In this document: one piece after another, positions 14,628 to 23,022 of the stretch
How positions within the stretch are numbered: the stretch's first letter is position 1
Layout of the letters: each line of letters opens with the position of its first letter
From: Bacillus marasmi
Lineage (GTDB): Bacteria > Bacillota > Bacilli > Bacillales > Cytobacillaceae
Assembly: GCF_902168435.1 (NCBI RefSeq)
Contig: NZ_LR656166.1
Coordinates: forward strand, 186,001 to 250,000
Direction of reading: 5' to 3'
Length of the DNA stretch: 64,000 bases
Program-made: the position numbers and the translations under genes
The notes under the pieces: generated by a model
Seen by the model: only the letters and a program-made list of their open reading frames with translations
The model's database searches: none
What the model was told of the DNA's origin: nothing

Positions 14628-16145
14628 ATGAATTCAATTACTTTAGAGAATAAAAAACCCCCATATTTGATGCTTTCAATTCTTTTCATTGGGGCGTTTG
14701 TATCATTTTTAAATAATTCTTTGTTAAACATTGCATTGCCGTCAATAATGGTTGATTTAAAAATTGCTGATTATTCAACCGTACAATGGTTAGCAACGGG
14801 TTATATGCTAGTCAGTGGAGTACTTATTCCAACATCAGCTTTTCTGTTAACGCGTTTTTCTAATCGTCAATTGCTTATCAGCTCGATGGCAATTTTCACT
14901 TTAGGAACGGCGTTAGCTGCCTTCGCACCTAATTTTGGTATGTTGCTAACTGGTCGTATGATTCAAGCGGCTGGTTCATCAGCGTTGGGACCTCTGCTAA
15001 TGAATATTATGTTAGTAAGTTTTCCTCGAGAAAAGCGGGGAGCAGCAATGGGGATTTTCGGCTTAGTTATGATTTCTGCACCGGCAATTGGTCCAACATT
15101 ATCAGGGTATATTGTTGAATATTATGATTGGCGTGTTCTCTTTGAAATGATTTTACCGTTGGCAATCATCAGTTTATTGCTGTCAATTTGGAAATCAGAA
15201 AATCTCATGCCTCAAAATAAAAAGGCAAATTTAGACTATTTATCTGTAGTGTTATCTAGTATTGGTTTTGGTGGGATTTTATACGGATGCAGTACTGCCA
15301 GCTCGGACGGATGGACTGATGGAATCGTATTAACAGCACTAATTGCTGGTGGTGTTTCTTTAGTGGCATTTATTATTCGTCAGCTAACAATGGAAAAACC
15401 ATTATTGGATTTACGAGTTTACAAATATCCTATGTTTGCGCTTGGTTCAGTCATTGCGATGGTAAATTCAGTCGCCATGTTTTCAGGGATGATTTTAACA
15501 CCAGCATATGTCCAAAGTGTTCGAGGAATATCACCACTTGATTCGGGTCTAATGTTATTACCTGGTGCAATTATTATGGGGCTAATGTCACCGATCACTG
15601 GTAAATTATTTGATAAAATTGGACCACGTGTGTTAGTAGTTTCCGGACTTTCGATTATGGCGTTTTCAACATATATGCTAGCTCACTTACAACTTGACTC
15701 TACTTACACATTTATCATCTTCATATATTCGCTCAGAATGTTTGGGATGTCGATGGTTATGATGCCGATTATGACAAACGGCTTAAACCAACTGCCAACT
15801 GTATTAAATCCGCACGGTACAGCGATTAACAATACGGCCCAACAGGTTGCTGGTTCGATTGGTACGGCTGTATTAGTAACGATTATGAATTCAGTCACAA
15901 AATCTGAAGCCAAAAGCTTAATGGCAAGTGTTGATCCGACCACAATAACAGAGGCATCAACTGCACTATTAACACAGCAGGCATTACTAGCAGGAATTCA
16001 ATATTCTTTCTATGTAACGTTTGTCGTAAATTTAGTTGCTTTAGCACTTTCGATATTCGTGAAACGTGTTGATACAAGTGCGGAAGCGGTTAGTAAAATC
16101 GAAAATCAACAAAATACAGCTTCAAAACCTGTATCTGTTTCATAA
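14628..16145 (+). CDS. MFS multidrug efflux transporter, DHA2 (EmrB/QacA) family
   Basis: A 505-residue, 14-span transporter. 'NNSLLNIALPSIMVDL' and 'VQWLATGYMLVSGVLIPTSAFL' in spans 1-2 and 'GRMIQAAGSSALGPLLMNIML' in span 4 are DHA2 hallmarks; motif C-type 'GLVMISAPAIGPTLSGYIVEYYDWRVLFE' follows in span 5. It would expel cationic or hydrophobic drugs by proton antiport. Divergent TetR gene and shared operator suggest induction by substrate. RBS is weak-looking (TAATGGAATG). A terminator follows at 16197. Confidence 0.9.
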   Translation: MNSITLENKKPPYLMLSILFIGAFVSFLNNSLLNIALPSIMVDLKIADYSTVQWLATGYMLVSGVLIPTSAFLLTRFSNRQLLISSMAIFTLGTALAAFAPNFGMLLTGRMIQAAGSSALGPLLMNIMLVSFPREKRGAAMGIFGLVMISAPAIGPTLSGYIVEYYDWRVLFEMILPLAIISLLLSIWKSENLMPQNKKANLDYLSVVLSSIGFGGILYGCSTASSDGWTDGIVLTALIAGGVSLVAFIIRQLTMEKPLLDLRVYKYPMFALGSVIAMVNSVAMFSGMILTPAYVQSVRGISPLDSGLMLLPGAIIMGLMSPITGKLFDKIGPRVLVVSGLSIMAFSTYMLAHLQLDSTYTFIIFIYSLRMFGMSMVMMPIMTNGLNQLPTVLNPHGTAINNTAQQVAGSIGTAVLVTIMNSVTKSEAKSLMASVDPTTITEASTALLTQQALLAGIQYSFYVTFVVNLVALALSIFVKRVDTSAEAVSKIENQQNTASKPVSVS

Positions 16146-16196
16146 GGAAAAGTAATAATCATATTAACTTTCATAATCGTTCAATAGTAGTTAAGC

Positions 16197-16247
16197 AGGT
16201 ACGTTATACGCTTGATATTTAATCATTCGTATAATGTACCTCTTTTT
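16197..16247 (+). terminator. Terminator after the DHA2 gene
   Basis: AGGTACGTTATACG pairs with CGTATAATGTACCT with one G-U pair, followed by CTTTTT. The remaining bases to 16320 show nothing else recognisable. Confidence 0.8.
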
Positions 16248-16323
16248 AATGATAGTTATAGTAGTTGGAATAATTATTATTGACTGAAAATTTATACTTT
16301 TTTGAGATGATTGTTTGATTGTT

Positions 16324-16363
16324 TTGTTAACCTATTGACAGACAAAGATAACACTTTTATAGT
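16324..16363 (+). promoter_or_regulatory. Promoter with BirA-like operator ahead of the bioF paralogue
   Basis: TTGACA (16335-16340) and TATAGT (16358-16363) have a 17-base spacer. TTGTTAACC (16324-16332) and AGATAACAC (16346-16354) bracket the -35 box like the halves of a BirA operator (consensus TTGTTAACC...GGTTAACAA). The gap between 7-mer cores is 15 bases, the same as in the site upstream of bioW at 26318. The right half is degenerate. A leader of about 150 nt follows before the gene. Confidence 0.6.
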
Positions 16364-16520
16364 TTAATTGATTGTTTGTAGTATAACAGGAGATATTTAA
16401 AATTAAAATCAATAGCATTAATATATAGAGATATTTCAGAAAATTAAAAAAATAAAAAGGAGGTTACTTATAAGGAACAAGGTAATTTGGGTTGTCATTA
16501 ATTCGACAAGGGGATAAAGA

Positions 16521-17696
16521 ATGATGATGGGGTTTGAGAAATGGTTAGGTGATCGGTTAAACAAGACGAAGGAATCGGGAAAGTTTCGTACAGTGAAAAC
16601 AATGAATGCTGGACCGAGTCCAATAATGGAAATCGACGGCCGTAAGCAATTAGTTTTTTCATCAAACAATTATTTAGGTCTCGCTAATGATGAAAGATGT
16701 ATTTATGCAGCAGAGACAATCCTTCATCAATTTGGTGTTGGCAGTAGTGGAACGGGCATTACAACGGGTTACACAAAATGGCATCTTATACTAGAAAACA
16801 AACTAGCCCAGTTTATTAATACGGAGGCAACAATTTTGTTTTCAGACGGGTCTCTGGCAATCTTTGGTGTACTTTTATCCATACCCGAAAAGGGTGATGT
16901 CATCTTGTGTGATCAATTCAATCATGTCAGTATCCTTGATGGATGCCAATTATCATATGCAGAATCTATTCATTATCTTCATGTTAATATGGAAGATCTT
17001 GAAGAGAAATTAAGAGATAGCCAAGATCACAAACGCCGTTTTATTGTTACAAAGGGAGTGTTTAGTGAGGATGGAGCTGTTGCGCCTTTAGATAAAATCA
17101 TGTCGCTAGCAAAACAGTATCAAGCGCATGTGATTGTTGATGATTCCCATGGGATCGGAATTTTTGGAGAAAAAGGACGAGGAACATGTGAATACTTTAA
17201 TGTTCGACCTGATATCATAATTGGCTCATTAAGTAATGCTGTTGGTGCTGAAGGGGGATTTGTTTGTGGCTCTAAAGTATTGATTGATTTTTTAAGAAAT
17301 CATGCTAAGACTTTTGTTTATCATCCTTCAATTCCTCCTTCAATCTGCGCAGCGGCTTATGCAGCGCTAGAAATTATTGAAACTAATCAGGAAATACGAA
17401 AGCAGATATTCACCGAAGTAAACTATGCTAGAAATCAATTGGGGGATATGGGCTTTTATATTAAAGGTCATTTATCACCAATTATTACAGTCGTAATTGG
17501 AGATCCACATCAAGCCGAAGCATTTTCTACAAGATTGGAAGAGGAAGGAATATTCGTTCCACTTATTCCGCAACCGACAAACATAAGCAGGGAAAGCAGC
17601 ATTAATATAACGATTACAGCTAATCATACACACAAAGATATTAAATATTTGTTAAGTAAGTTCCAAATGATTGGGAAAGAAATGAATATTATTTAA
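16521..17696 (+). CDS. BioF-like alpha-oxoamine synthase paralogue lacking the PLP lysine (probable pseudoenzyme)
   Basis: A 391-residue protein that aligns with BioF at 27241 without gaps for most of its length and is intact. Several catalytic positions have changed. The PLP-binding Lys237 of BioF ('TLSKAVG') is Asn239 here ('SLSNAVG', codon AAT at 17235). 'SGSR' is 'SGTG', 'SSGYLAN' is 'SDGSLAI', and the C-terminal 'SRIR' that should bind substrate carboxylate is 'SSIN'. The cofactor-stacking His ('FNHVS') and the Asp/His pair 'DDSH' remain. It should not perform Schiff-base chemistry, so the KAPA-synthase reaction is probably lost. The BirA-like operator upstream suggests a role tied to biotin. 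ATG 16521, 16524 or 16527 are all possible after AAGGGGAT. Confidence 0.85.
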   Translation: MMMGFEKWLGDRLNKTKESGKFRTVKTMNAGPSPIMEIDGRKQLVFSSNNYLGLANDERCIYAAETILHQFGVGSSGTGITTGYTKWHLILENKLAQFINTEATILFSDGSLAIFGVLLSIPEKGDVILCDQFNHVSILDGCQLSYAESIHYLHVNMEDLEEKLRDSQDHKRRFIVTKGVFSEDGAVAPLDKIMSLAKQYQAHVIVDDSHGIGIFGEKGRGTCEYFNVRPDIIIGSLSNAVGAEGGFVCGSKVLIDFLRNHAKTFVYHPSIPPSICAAAYAALEIIETNQEIRKQIFTEVNYARNQLGDMGFYIKGHLSPIITVVIGDPHQAEAFSTRLEEEGIFVPLIPQPTNISRESSINITITANHTHKDIKYLLSKFQMIGKEMNII

Positions 17697-17702
17697 GGTG
17701 TC

Positions 17703-17743
17703 AACCAAAGCGGCTAATTCAAATTGAATTAGCCGCTTTGGTT
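17703..17743. terminator. Hairpin between convergent genes
   Basis: AACCAAAGCGGCTAATTCAA pairs with its complement across a 1-base centre, a nearly perfect 20-bp stem. Neither side has a long T run; it abuts the stop of both convergent genes. Confidence 0.6.
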
Positions 17744-17948
17744 AAAATATCGTCCCTTTGAATTTTTCTGGTTTTTGGACATAGCTTTCGATAATATATC
17801 CGCAATTTGTACAAATAACGTATTCAATGTTTGAACCTAAACTCATTTTATTTACAGGGGACATAACTGCGTACCCGCTATGCTTGCCTAGTCCTAATTC
17901 CTTTGAACGGCATTTTGGACATTCTGTCGCTCTTGATACATGTCTCAT
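17742..17948 (-). CDS. Small zinc-ribbon protein
   Basis: A 68-residue protein with two Cys pairs, 'CPKC' near residue 10 and 'CTNCG' near residue 46, a treble-clef or zinc-ribbon arrangement. Start at 17948 (MRHVSR) because GGAGG lies eight bases before it; the longer TTG start would put that site inside the gene. No enzymatic domain. Such proteins are common and usually uncharacterised in Bacillus. Convergent with the bioF paralogue. Confidence 0.75.
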   Translation of the reverse strand: MRHVSRATECPKCRSKELGLGKHSGYAVMSPVNKMSLGSNIEYVICTNCGYIIESYVQKPEKFKGTIF

Positions 17949-18100
17949 AATTAAGACCTCCAATCCGCAAACTTTTTATAAAATGGGGAATACCTATTGT
18001 TATTTACGAGTTATATGGGAAAAAAGTTTCATCCATTATCGCCTCGATAATAGAACTCATTTTAACTGGAAAGAATAGATAATTATTTACAATAATTAAT

Positions 18101-18640
18101 GTGTCTTGGATAGAAAAATTGAAAGTTAAGAGGCGTCTCCGCATGATTTTATTAATAATTTTCACGCTTGGAGCTCTGTATACGATATTTTTTGTTCCAA
18201 AGCGGATTTCAAAAATTGAACTGTATACTACTTCATTATTTGCGACCCTCATGGGTACTTTTGCAGACATGTTTTTAGATGTGAAATTGGATTTGTACGG
18301 GTTTTTCTTAAAGGGTGTGGATTGGGAGTACATACTTGTTATCCTTTTCATTTATCCGGCAGCTAATATTCTATTTTTAAATTATTATCCAGAAACTAAA
18401 CCACGTATCGGTAAAGGTTTATATGTGATAGGATTTTCATTGGTCACCTTAGTAATTGAACTGATTTCTCTACAAACGGAAGTTTTTTATCATAACGGTT
18501 GGAAGATTTGGCATTCTGCGATTGCCTATCCTTTCCTCTATACCATCCTACGGTTAAATTATCTAATGATTAAAAGGGGCTTCCGTGAGCAATATTCAAA
18601 TTTAAAGAAGAGTAGAGCTCCAGGTTGTGATAAAATGTAG
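18101..18640 (+). CDS. CBO0543-family-like membrane protein
   Basis: A 179-residue protein with about five membrane spans. 'DLYGFFLKGVDWEYILVILFIYPAANILFLNYYPE' and 'FYHNGWKIWHSAIAYPFLYTILRLNYL' match the pattern I recall for the Bacillota family CBO0543. The function of the family is unknown to me. The start is a GTG at 18101 without a good ribosome-binding site, so an internal start such as 18143 is possible. It is not obviously in an operon with either neighbour. Confidence 0.72.
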   Translation: MSWIEKLKVKRRLRMILLIIFTLGALYTIFFVPKRISKIELYTTSLFATLMGTFADMFLDVKLDLYGFFLKGVDWEYILVILFIYPAANILFLNYYPETKPRIGKGLYVIGFSLVTLVIELISLQTEVFYHNGWKIWHSAIAYPFLYTILRLNYLMIKRGFREQYSNLKKSRAPGCDKM

Positions 18641-18672
18641 AATAACATTTCTACATTTAAGGGGTAGGGGCA

Positions 18673-19470
18673 ATGGAAGTTGAGAGTATATTATTATTTT
18701 TTGTTGGGCTTTTTGCTGCAGTGAGTGGCTCTGTTGTTGGGCTAGGTGGAGGATTTATTATCGTTCCAATTTTGGCTCTATTTCAAGATTTAGAGGTTGC
18801 CACAATTGTTGGAACCTCTATGGCTGTTTTATTTTTCACTTCGCTTTCAAGTACTTATAGATACAGTAAACAAAAACGAATTGATTATAAAAGTGGATTG
18901 ATGTTTGCCGCTGCGATGTTTCCAGGCTCTATTTTGGGAGCATGGATTACGAATTACATAACTGATAAACTGTTTTTTATTACATTTGGCATTTTCATGA
19001 TGTTAGTTTCATTGAGTTTAATCTTTAAGCCGTCTAAACAAATCGAATTACCTTTTCCAAATACAATTACGAGAACCTTTGCTGATTCGTTCGGTAAAGA
19101 GCATGTTTTTTCGTACAATCAATGGGTTGGAATTGTGATTTCATTTTTCGCTGGAATTTTATCGAGCATGCTCGGGATTGGTGGCGGTTCGGTCATGGTT
19201 CCGACGATGGTATTATTGCTGTCATTTCCAGCACATATTGCTGCTGCAACTTCAATGTTCTCGATATTGTTTGCTTCCATTGTCGGCACGGCTTCTCACT
19301 TCGCATACAATCATATCGACTGGAGCATTGTTGTGTGGCTTGCAGCTGGTTCATTAATTGGTGGACAATTGGGGGCGAAAATCTCTTCGAAGCTTCCAGA
19401 AAAAATCATTTTACGAGCGCTTGCTACATGTTTGATGGTGGTAGCGGTACGCTTAATGTTTAAGGGTTAA
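18673..19470 (+). CDS. TSUP (TauE/SafE) family sulfite/organosulfonate exporter
   Basis: A 265-residue, roughly eight-span protein built of two homologous halves. Each half opens with the family motif: 'GSVVGLGGGFIIVPIL' near residue 15 and 'SSMLGIGGGSVMVPTM' near residue 165. TauE/SafE proteins export sulfite, sulfoacetate or similar anions. It follows the CBO0543-like gene by 33 bases, with a short AAATGTAGA/TCTACATTT hairpin between them. A link to the sulfonate operons 10 kb upstream is possible but only by family. ATG 18673 follows AAGGGGTAGGGG. Confidence 0.88.
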   Translation: MEVESILLFFVGLFAAVSGSVVGLGGGFIIVPILALFQDLEVATIVGTSMAVLFFTSLSSTYRYSKQKRIDYKSGLMFAAAMFPGSILGAWITNYITDKLFFITFGIFMMLVSLSLIFKPSKQIELPFPNTITRTFADSFGKEHVFSYNQWVGIVISFFAGILSSMLGIGGGSVMVPTMVLLLSFPAHIAAATSMFSILFASIVGTASHFAYNHIDWSIVVWLAAGSLIGGQLGAKISSKLPEKIILRALATCLMVVAVRLMFKG

Positions 19471-19482
19471 TTTTACTAAAAG

Positions 19483-19514
19483 TGGCTTAGTTCAACAGAA
19501 CTGAGCCATTTTTT
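19483..19514 (+). terminator. Terminator after the TSUP gene
   Basis: TGGCTTAGTTC pairs with GAACTGAGCCA (one G-U pair) across a 4-base loop, then TTTTTT. Confidence 0.85.
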
Positions 19515-19558
19515 GTGAAAATCTATCAGAAAAATCAAGAAAATTCTTTTCTTTGTTA

Positions 19559-19587
19559 TTGACTCTTTTGTTAGAGATAAATATAAT
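19559..19587 (+). promoter_or_regulatory. Sigma-A promoter of the coiled-coil/amt operon
   Basis: TTGACT (19559-19564), 17-base spacer, TATAAT (19582-19587). A TGTTAACATT/AATGTTAACA-like repeat lies just downstream (around 19597-19625) and might be a regulator site; TnrA or GlnR consensus is not evident. Confidence 0.75.
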
Positions 19588-19624
19588 GTAAGAAAAGTTA
19601 ACATTATATGTTAGGGGAGTTAAC

Positions 19625-20044
19625 GTGGTTGTTGGAGATGATTTTAAAGTTAACAATTCAATTCATTTTGGCCCAGAAGAATTAAAACAATTGCTATTGA
19701 GAATCAAGAGTAATAAGGAAAATCAGATTGTCAATATTAAGGATAAAATAATCAAATATGAAGAAAAAAGAAGAACTGAAGAAGTGGTGTATCAGGCCTT
19801 ACCTTTGATAAAAAAGATGTTTACTAGTAGAGCCCCAAGTCATCATCAAGCAGTTGAGTATATGGTCTATGTCAAAGATCGTTTTAAAAGCATTGAGAAA
19901 ATTAAACGAGATATTACTAGATTGGATGAGTTGATTTTGCTAATTCAATCTAAGCCTGGTAATGAGGAAATTCAACTTTCTGGGCTTCTGCTGGAAGAAA
20001 TAAAGTCTTTGGAAGGAAGTGGAGGGCGTTTAAGTGACAATTGA
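19625..20044 (+). CDS. Coiled-coil protein of unknown function, overlapping amt
   Basis: A 139-residue soluble protein, GTG start after AGGGGAG. It is rich in Lys, Glu and Ile/Leu. Helices with heptad character occur at about residues 18-60 and 85-110 ('RFKSIEKIKRDITRLDELILLI'). No PII (GlnK) motif is present, although a glnK gene is the usual partner of amt. The last 11 bases overlap the start of the amt gene, so the two are translationally coupled. I do not recognise the family; a role in regulating or scaffolding the transporter is an inference from the overlap. Confidence 0.7.
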   Translation: MVVGDDFKVNNSIHFGPEELKQLLLRIKSNKENQIVNIKDKIIKYEEKRRTEEVVYQALPLIKKMFTSRAPSHHQAVEYMVYVKDRFKSIEKIKRDITRLDELILLIQSKPGNEEIQLSGLLLEEIKSLEGSGGRLSDN

Positions 20045-21293
20045 GTCTTTGCAGTTAGGTATGGATACAATCTGGGTTGTGTTAACAGCAGCGATGATTA
20101 TTTTAATGGAGGGTGGCTTTGCCTTACTTGAGGCGGGGTTTGTTCGCAACAAAAACAGTGTAAATATCATTATGAAGGTCTTCGCTGATATTATTATCGG
20201 CACGCTTTGCTATTTTACTATGGGATTTGCACTGATGTATGGCACCGATTTAATGGGTTTCATCGGCACAAGTGGTTTCTTTTTAGAAGGGGATTTATCA
20301 CATCTAAGCCTCCCTGTTTCACTAGATGCATTTTGGTTGTTTCAAGCAGCGTTTGTTATTGCTGTTATCTCGATTGTTTCTGGTGCAGTGGCAGAACGTA
20401 TAAATTTTCGCGCATACCTTCTATTTGCGGTTGTGATGACGGCTCTAATTTACCCATTAGCTGGGCATTGGGTGTGGGGAGGAGGCTGGTTAGGAAAACT
20501 TGGAATGATTGACTTCGCCGGTTCTGGTGTAATCCATGCTCTTGGTGGTTTTGCAGCATTAGCAGCGGCGATGATTATTGGACCTCGCAAAGGCAAATAT
20601 TCTGCTCTTGGGACAAGCACGATTGCATTACCGAGTAACTTGCCGCTTGCCTCTGTCGGTGCGTTTCTCTTATGGTTTGGATGGTTCGGCTTTAACGCCG
20701 GTAGTACGCTTCAGGCTACTGATGTGAGGATTGGTCATATTGCAATTGTGACGATGCTTTCGGCAGCATCAGGTGGGGCAGCAACATTGTTTTATACGTT
20801 GTTTCGCTATGGTCGTTCTGATGCTCCGTCAGTCATAAATGGTTCACTTGCGGGACTGGTCGCAATTACTGCCGGTTGTGCTTTTGTAAGTAATCTTGCT
20901 GCTTTGTTTATAGGTGCAGTTGCTGGCTTATTAATGATGGCAGTCACCAATTGGTTAGAGGTTTTGAAAATCGACGATCCAGTTGGAGCTTTTCCTGTTC
21001 ATGCGGCTTCGGGTATTTGGGGTACGGTGGCGTTGGGCTTGTTTGCCTCAGAGGGCGGACTTTTTATAGAGGGCGAATGGTATTTGTTGGGTGTTCAGTT
21101 GCTTGGTTTAACAGCCTTATGCATCTGGGGATTTACTTCAACTTGGATTACGTTAAAAATCATTAATGTTTGGGTGCCGGTTCGTTCAACTGCTGAAGAA
21201 GAGGAGGTTGGTTTGGACATAAGCTACCATGGAATAATGGCTACACACGCATCCTCGGATTTTATTGAATTAAAAGAACATATTACTGAATGA
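20034..21293 (+). CDS. amt: Ammonium transporter, Amt/MEP family
   Basis: A 419-residue, 11-span protein. Both pore histidines are present, 'GVIHALGGFAALAAAMIIGPRKGKY' and 'FPVHAASGIWGTVALGLFA', together with the family signature 'DFAGSGVIHALGG'. 'WLFQAAFVIAVISIVSGAVAERINF' is the conserved span 3-4 region. It carries ammonium (as NH3 or with charge) across the membrane. The C-terminal tail is about 35 residues and acidic. Expressed with the preceding coiled-coil gene from the promoter at 19559. No glnK is in the window. Confidence 0.93.
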   Translation: MTIESLQLGMDTIWVVLTAAMIILMEGGFALLEAGFVRNKNSVNIIMKVFADIIIGTLCYFTMGFALMYGTDLMGFIGTSGFFLEGDLSHLSLPVSLDAFWLFQAAFVIAVISIVSGAVAERINFRAYLLFAVVMTALIYPLAGHWVWGGGWLGKLGMIDFAGSGVIHALGGFAALAAAMIIGPRKGKYSALGTSTIALPSNLPLASVGAFLLWFGWFGFNAGSTLQATDVRIGHIAIVTMLSAASGGAATLFYTLFRYGRSDAPSVINGSLAGLVAITAGCAFVSNLAALFIGAVAGLLMMAVTNWLEVLKIDDPVGAFPVHAASGIWGTVALGLFASEGGLFIEGEWYLLGVQLLGLTALCIWGFTSTWITLKIINVWVPVRSTAEEEEVGLDISYHGIMATHASSDFIELKEHITE

Positions 21294-21690
21294 AGTATTC
21301 ATGAAAAAAGTAAAAAAAGAAGATGGGAGTCCGCTATTAAGACCGAATGATTTATATGGAAGACTATATTAAAGTTTAGTGTTGATATTCGTGTAGGGTT
21401 GAGGTTGAGAATAAATAAGAGTAGAATTTCCCCTTATTATATGTAAGGGGGGCTAAATGTGCTGGAATAAGAGTAGAATTTCCGCTTAACTACTCCAAAA
21501 AAGACAAAATCTAGTGATTTTTATGAAATAAGCGGAAAAACTCCCTTTATTCTTAGCAAAAAAACCATATTTCTCAAAATAAGCGGAATTCTTACGCTTA
21601 TTTTCAAACGCCAGGAAATCAACATTCGGATTAACAGACCCACGCTAACAGTTTTCTACAGTAATTTCAGGGTTGTGCCTATTAAATAAA
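21294..21690. other. Intergenic region with short direct repeats, no gene recognised
   Basis: About 400 bases between amt and a terminator. AATAAGAGTAGAATTTCC occurs twice (about 21414 and 21467), and AAATAAGCGGAA twice (about 21526 and 21580), the second close to an inverted GCTTATTTT. These look like remnants of short interspersed repeats. No ribosome-binding site with a credible ORF. Confidence 0.55.
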
Positions 21691-21749
21691 AAAATCGAAC
21701 TATTAGGAAATTCTAAGTTAGAATTTCACATGATAGTTCGGTTTTTTTT
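21691..21749. terminator. Bidirectional terminator between amt and the methyltransferase
   Basis: CGAACTA pairs with TAGTTCG, inner AAATTCT with AGAATTT; T run on the right, A run on the left. Serves convergent genes. Confidence 0.75.
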
Positions 21750-21793
21750 AACTGAAATAATTATGTCTCAGCCTCTTTGTTTTTTTAAAAAAA

Positions 21794-22708
21794 CTATTGT
21801 TTCACAGCGTGGATATAATGAACTGTCTCGAAGGCGGTTAAATAATCTGTACGATTTTTAAAAAACTGTTCATTTATTTGAGCTGGTGTTAAATGCTCAT
21901 ATATAAGCAATCCACATTCCTCTAACAATTGCTCTAACTCATCATATGAAAAGCCAGACTTCATCGGTTCGCCTACTGTTGCGGCCATTTTCAACATATT
22001 TGCCACACGGTTATGTTTGCCTTTTTCGACAAATACATTTTCATCAGCAAAATCAAAAACAATGGAACTACCTTTTGGAACGATTGCAAAAATATGTTTT
22101 AACAAATTGATAGTTTCGATTTTTGTTAAATAATATGAAACGCCTAATAGGCTAAAGAAAGTCTTTTTGTTTTCAAATCCAGCAATATACAACTGTTGAG
22201 GGGAAAATTCATGAGTGAAATCCATGGCGACAAAATGCAGATTATTAGGTAAATCCAAGTCTGCAAGCTTCAATCTGTCTACTTTAACGGCCTGGGTTGA
22301 TGGATGATCAATCTCAAAAATTTGAAGCCTTGGATTGAATTCTGGATGACGGTAGCCGAAAGTATCCAGACCTGCACCGAGAATCACATATTGCACGGCA
22401 CCTAACATAATTTCATTATGAAGCACCTTTTCACAAAAAGCGGACCGAGACAATGAGATGGGAGATAGTTGGACTTGTGTAATCCATCTTAATATTTCCT
22501 TTGGCTGATCCAGAATTTTGCTAGGAATAGTGTCGATGAAAAACTGGGAACCTTGAATTAAATTTTCACTGATGTTATCAAATTCTTGTTTGGTTATTAA
22601 TTGTTCTGCAATATCATCATTGAAGATTTTCGGGTTGTCAAAACGACTGTGGTAGGCACGACCAAATGATGTCATTAATGAGGTAATACTTGATTCATTT
22701 TGCTTCAT
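21794..22708 (-). CDS. SAM-dependent methyltransferase, leucine carboxyl methyltransferase (LCMT/PPM1) family
   Basis: A 304-residue protein. It contains 'YVILGAGLDTFGYRHPEF' (motif I, SAM binding), then 'IFEIDHPSTQAVKVDRL' (motif II, Asp for ribose), the pattern of the TIGR00027/LCMT methyltransferases found with polyketide and other secondary metabolite genes. N-terminal 'SAFCEKVLHNE' and 'LRWITQVQLSPI' fit. Start at 22708 (MKQNESS), eight bases after AGGAGG; the longer TTG start would include that site. Substrate unknown. It has a promoter and a terminator-like hairpin in its short leader. Confidence 0.85.
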   Translation of the reverse strand: MKQNESSITSLMTSFGRAYHSRFDNPKIFNDDIAEQLITKQEFDNISENLIQGSQFFIDTIPSKILDQPKEILRWITQVQLSPISLSRSAFCEKVLHNEIMLGAVQYVILGAGLDTFGYRHPEFNPRLQIFEIDHPSTQAVKVDRLKLADLDLPNNLHFVAMDFTHEFSPQQLYIAGFENKKTFFSLLGVSYYLTKIETINLLKHIFAIVPKGSSIVFDFADENVFVEKGKHNRVANMLKMAATVGEPMKSGFSYDELEQLLEECGLLIYEHLTPAQINEQFFKNRTDYLTAFETVHYIHAVKQ

Positions 22709-22730
22709 GCTTAATCCTCCTAAAAACAAA

Positions 22731-22761
22731 AATAAGATTCCCCGGCCAGGAGAATCTTATT
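22731..22761 (-). terminator. Terminator-like hairpin directly in front of the methyltransferase RBS
   Basis: AATAAGATTC pairs perfectly with GAATCTTATT; on the minus strand it is followed by TTTGTTTTT and then the AGGAGG of the methyltransferase. This is an attenuator-like arrangement. Confidence 0.65.
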
Positions 22762-22786
22762 ATATACAGGATTATTTTAATTGTAA

Positions 22787-22814
22787 ATTATAGCATAACT
22801 AATTTTTTTGTCAA
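22787..22814 (-). promoter_or_regulatory. Sigma-A promoter of the LCMT-type methyltransferase
   Basis: On the minus strand, TTGACA (22814-22809), 16-base spacer, TATAAT (22792-22787). The predicted leader is about 70 nt. Confidence 0.7.
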
Positions 22815-22871
22815 GTGAAACCGGATCTAAAAAGATGTATTTGCAGAAAGGGCTTTCAAAATATACATATC

Positions 22872-22951
22872 TTGTTAACAACTTATGTGAAATATTTCAC
22901 AAACTAGAGGTATACTAAATGACATCAACACTATATGTGAAATGTTTCACA
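22872..22951. promoter_or_regulatory. Rex-type operators ahead of the MFS gene
   Basis: TGTGAAATATTTCACA (22886-22901, perfect palindrome) and TGTGAAATGTTTCACA (22936-22951), centred 50 bases apart, plus TTGTTAACAA at 22872. They match the Rex consensus TTGTGAANNNNTTCACAA. A -10 box TATACT (22911-22916) sits between them, so bound Rex would cover the -35 region and the start site. Rex is an NADH-sensing repressor of fermentation genes. Confidence 0.8.
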
Positions 22952-23022
22952 AATTAAATCTACTAAATCATTTAGGATTTAGAAACCATAAAAAAATAAT
23001 ACAAATTGAGGTGGCTTTGAAC

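Noticed and set aside
16521-17696. Broken pseudogene of bioF
   Set aside because: No frameshift or internal stop; full length with good conservation. Better described as an intact pseudoenzyme candidate.
21301-21372. Short ORF of 23 codons after amt
   Set aside because: No ribosome-binding site and no promoter; could be chance.
22942-23022. Longer start for the MFS gene at 22942
   Set aside because: The ATG lies inside a Rex operator and has no ribosome-binding site; 23023 has one.
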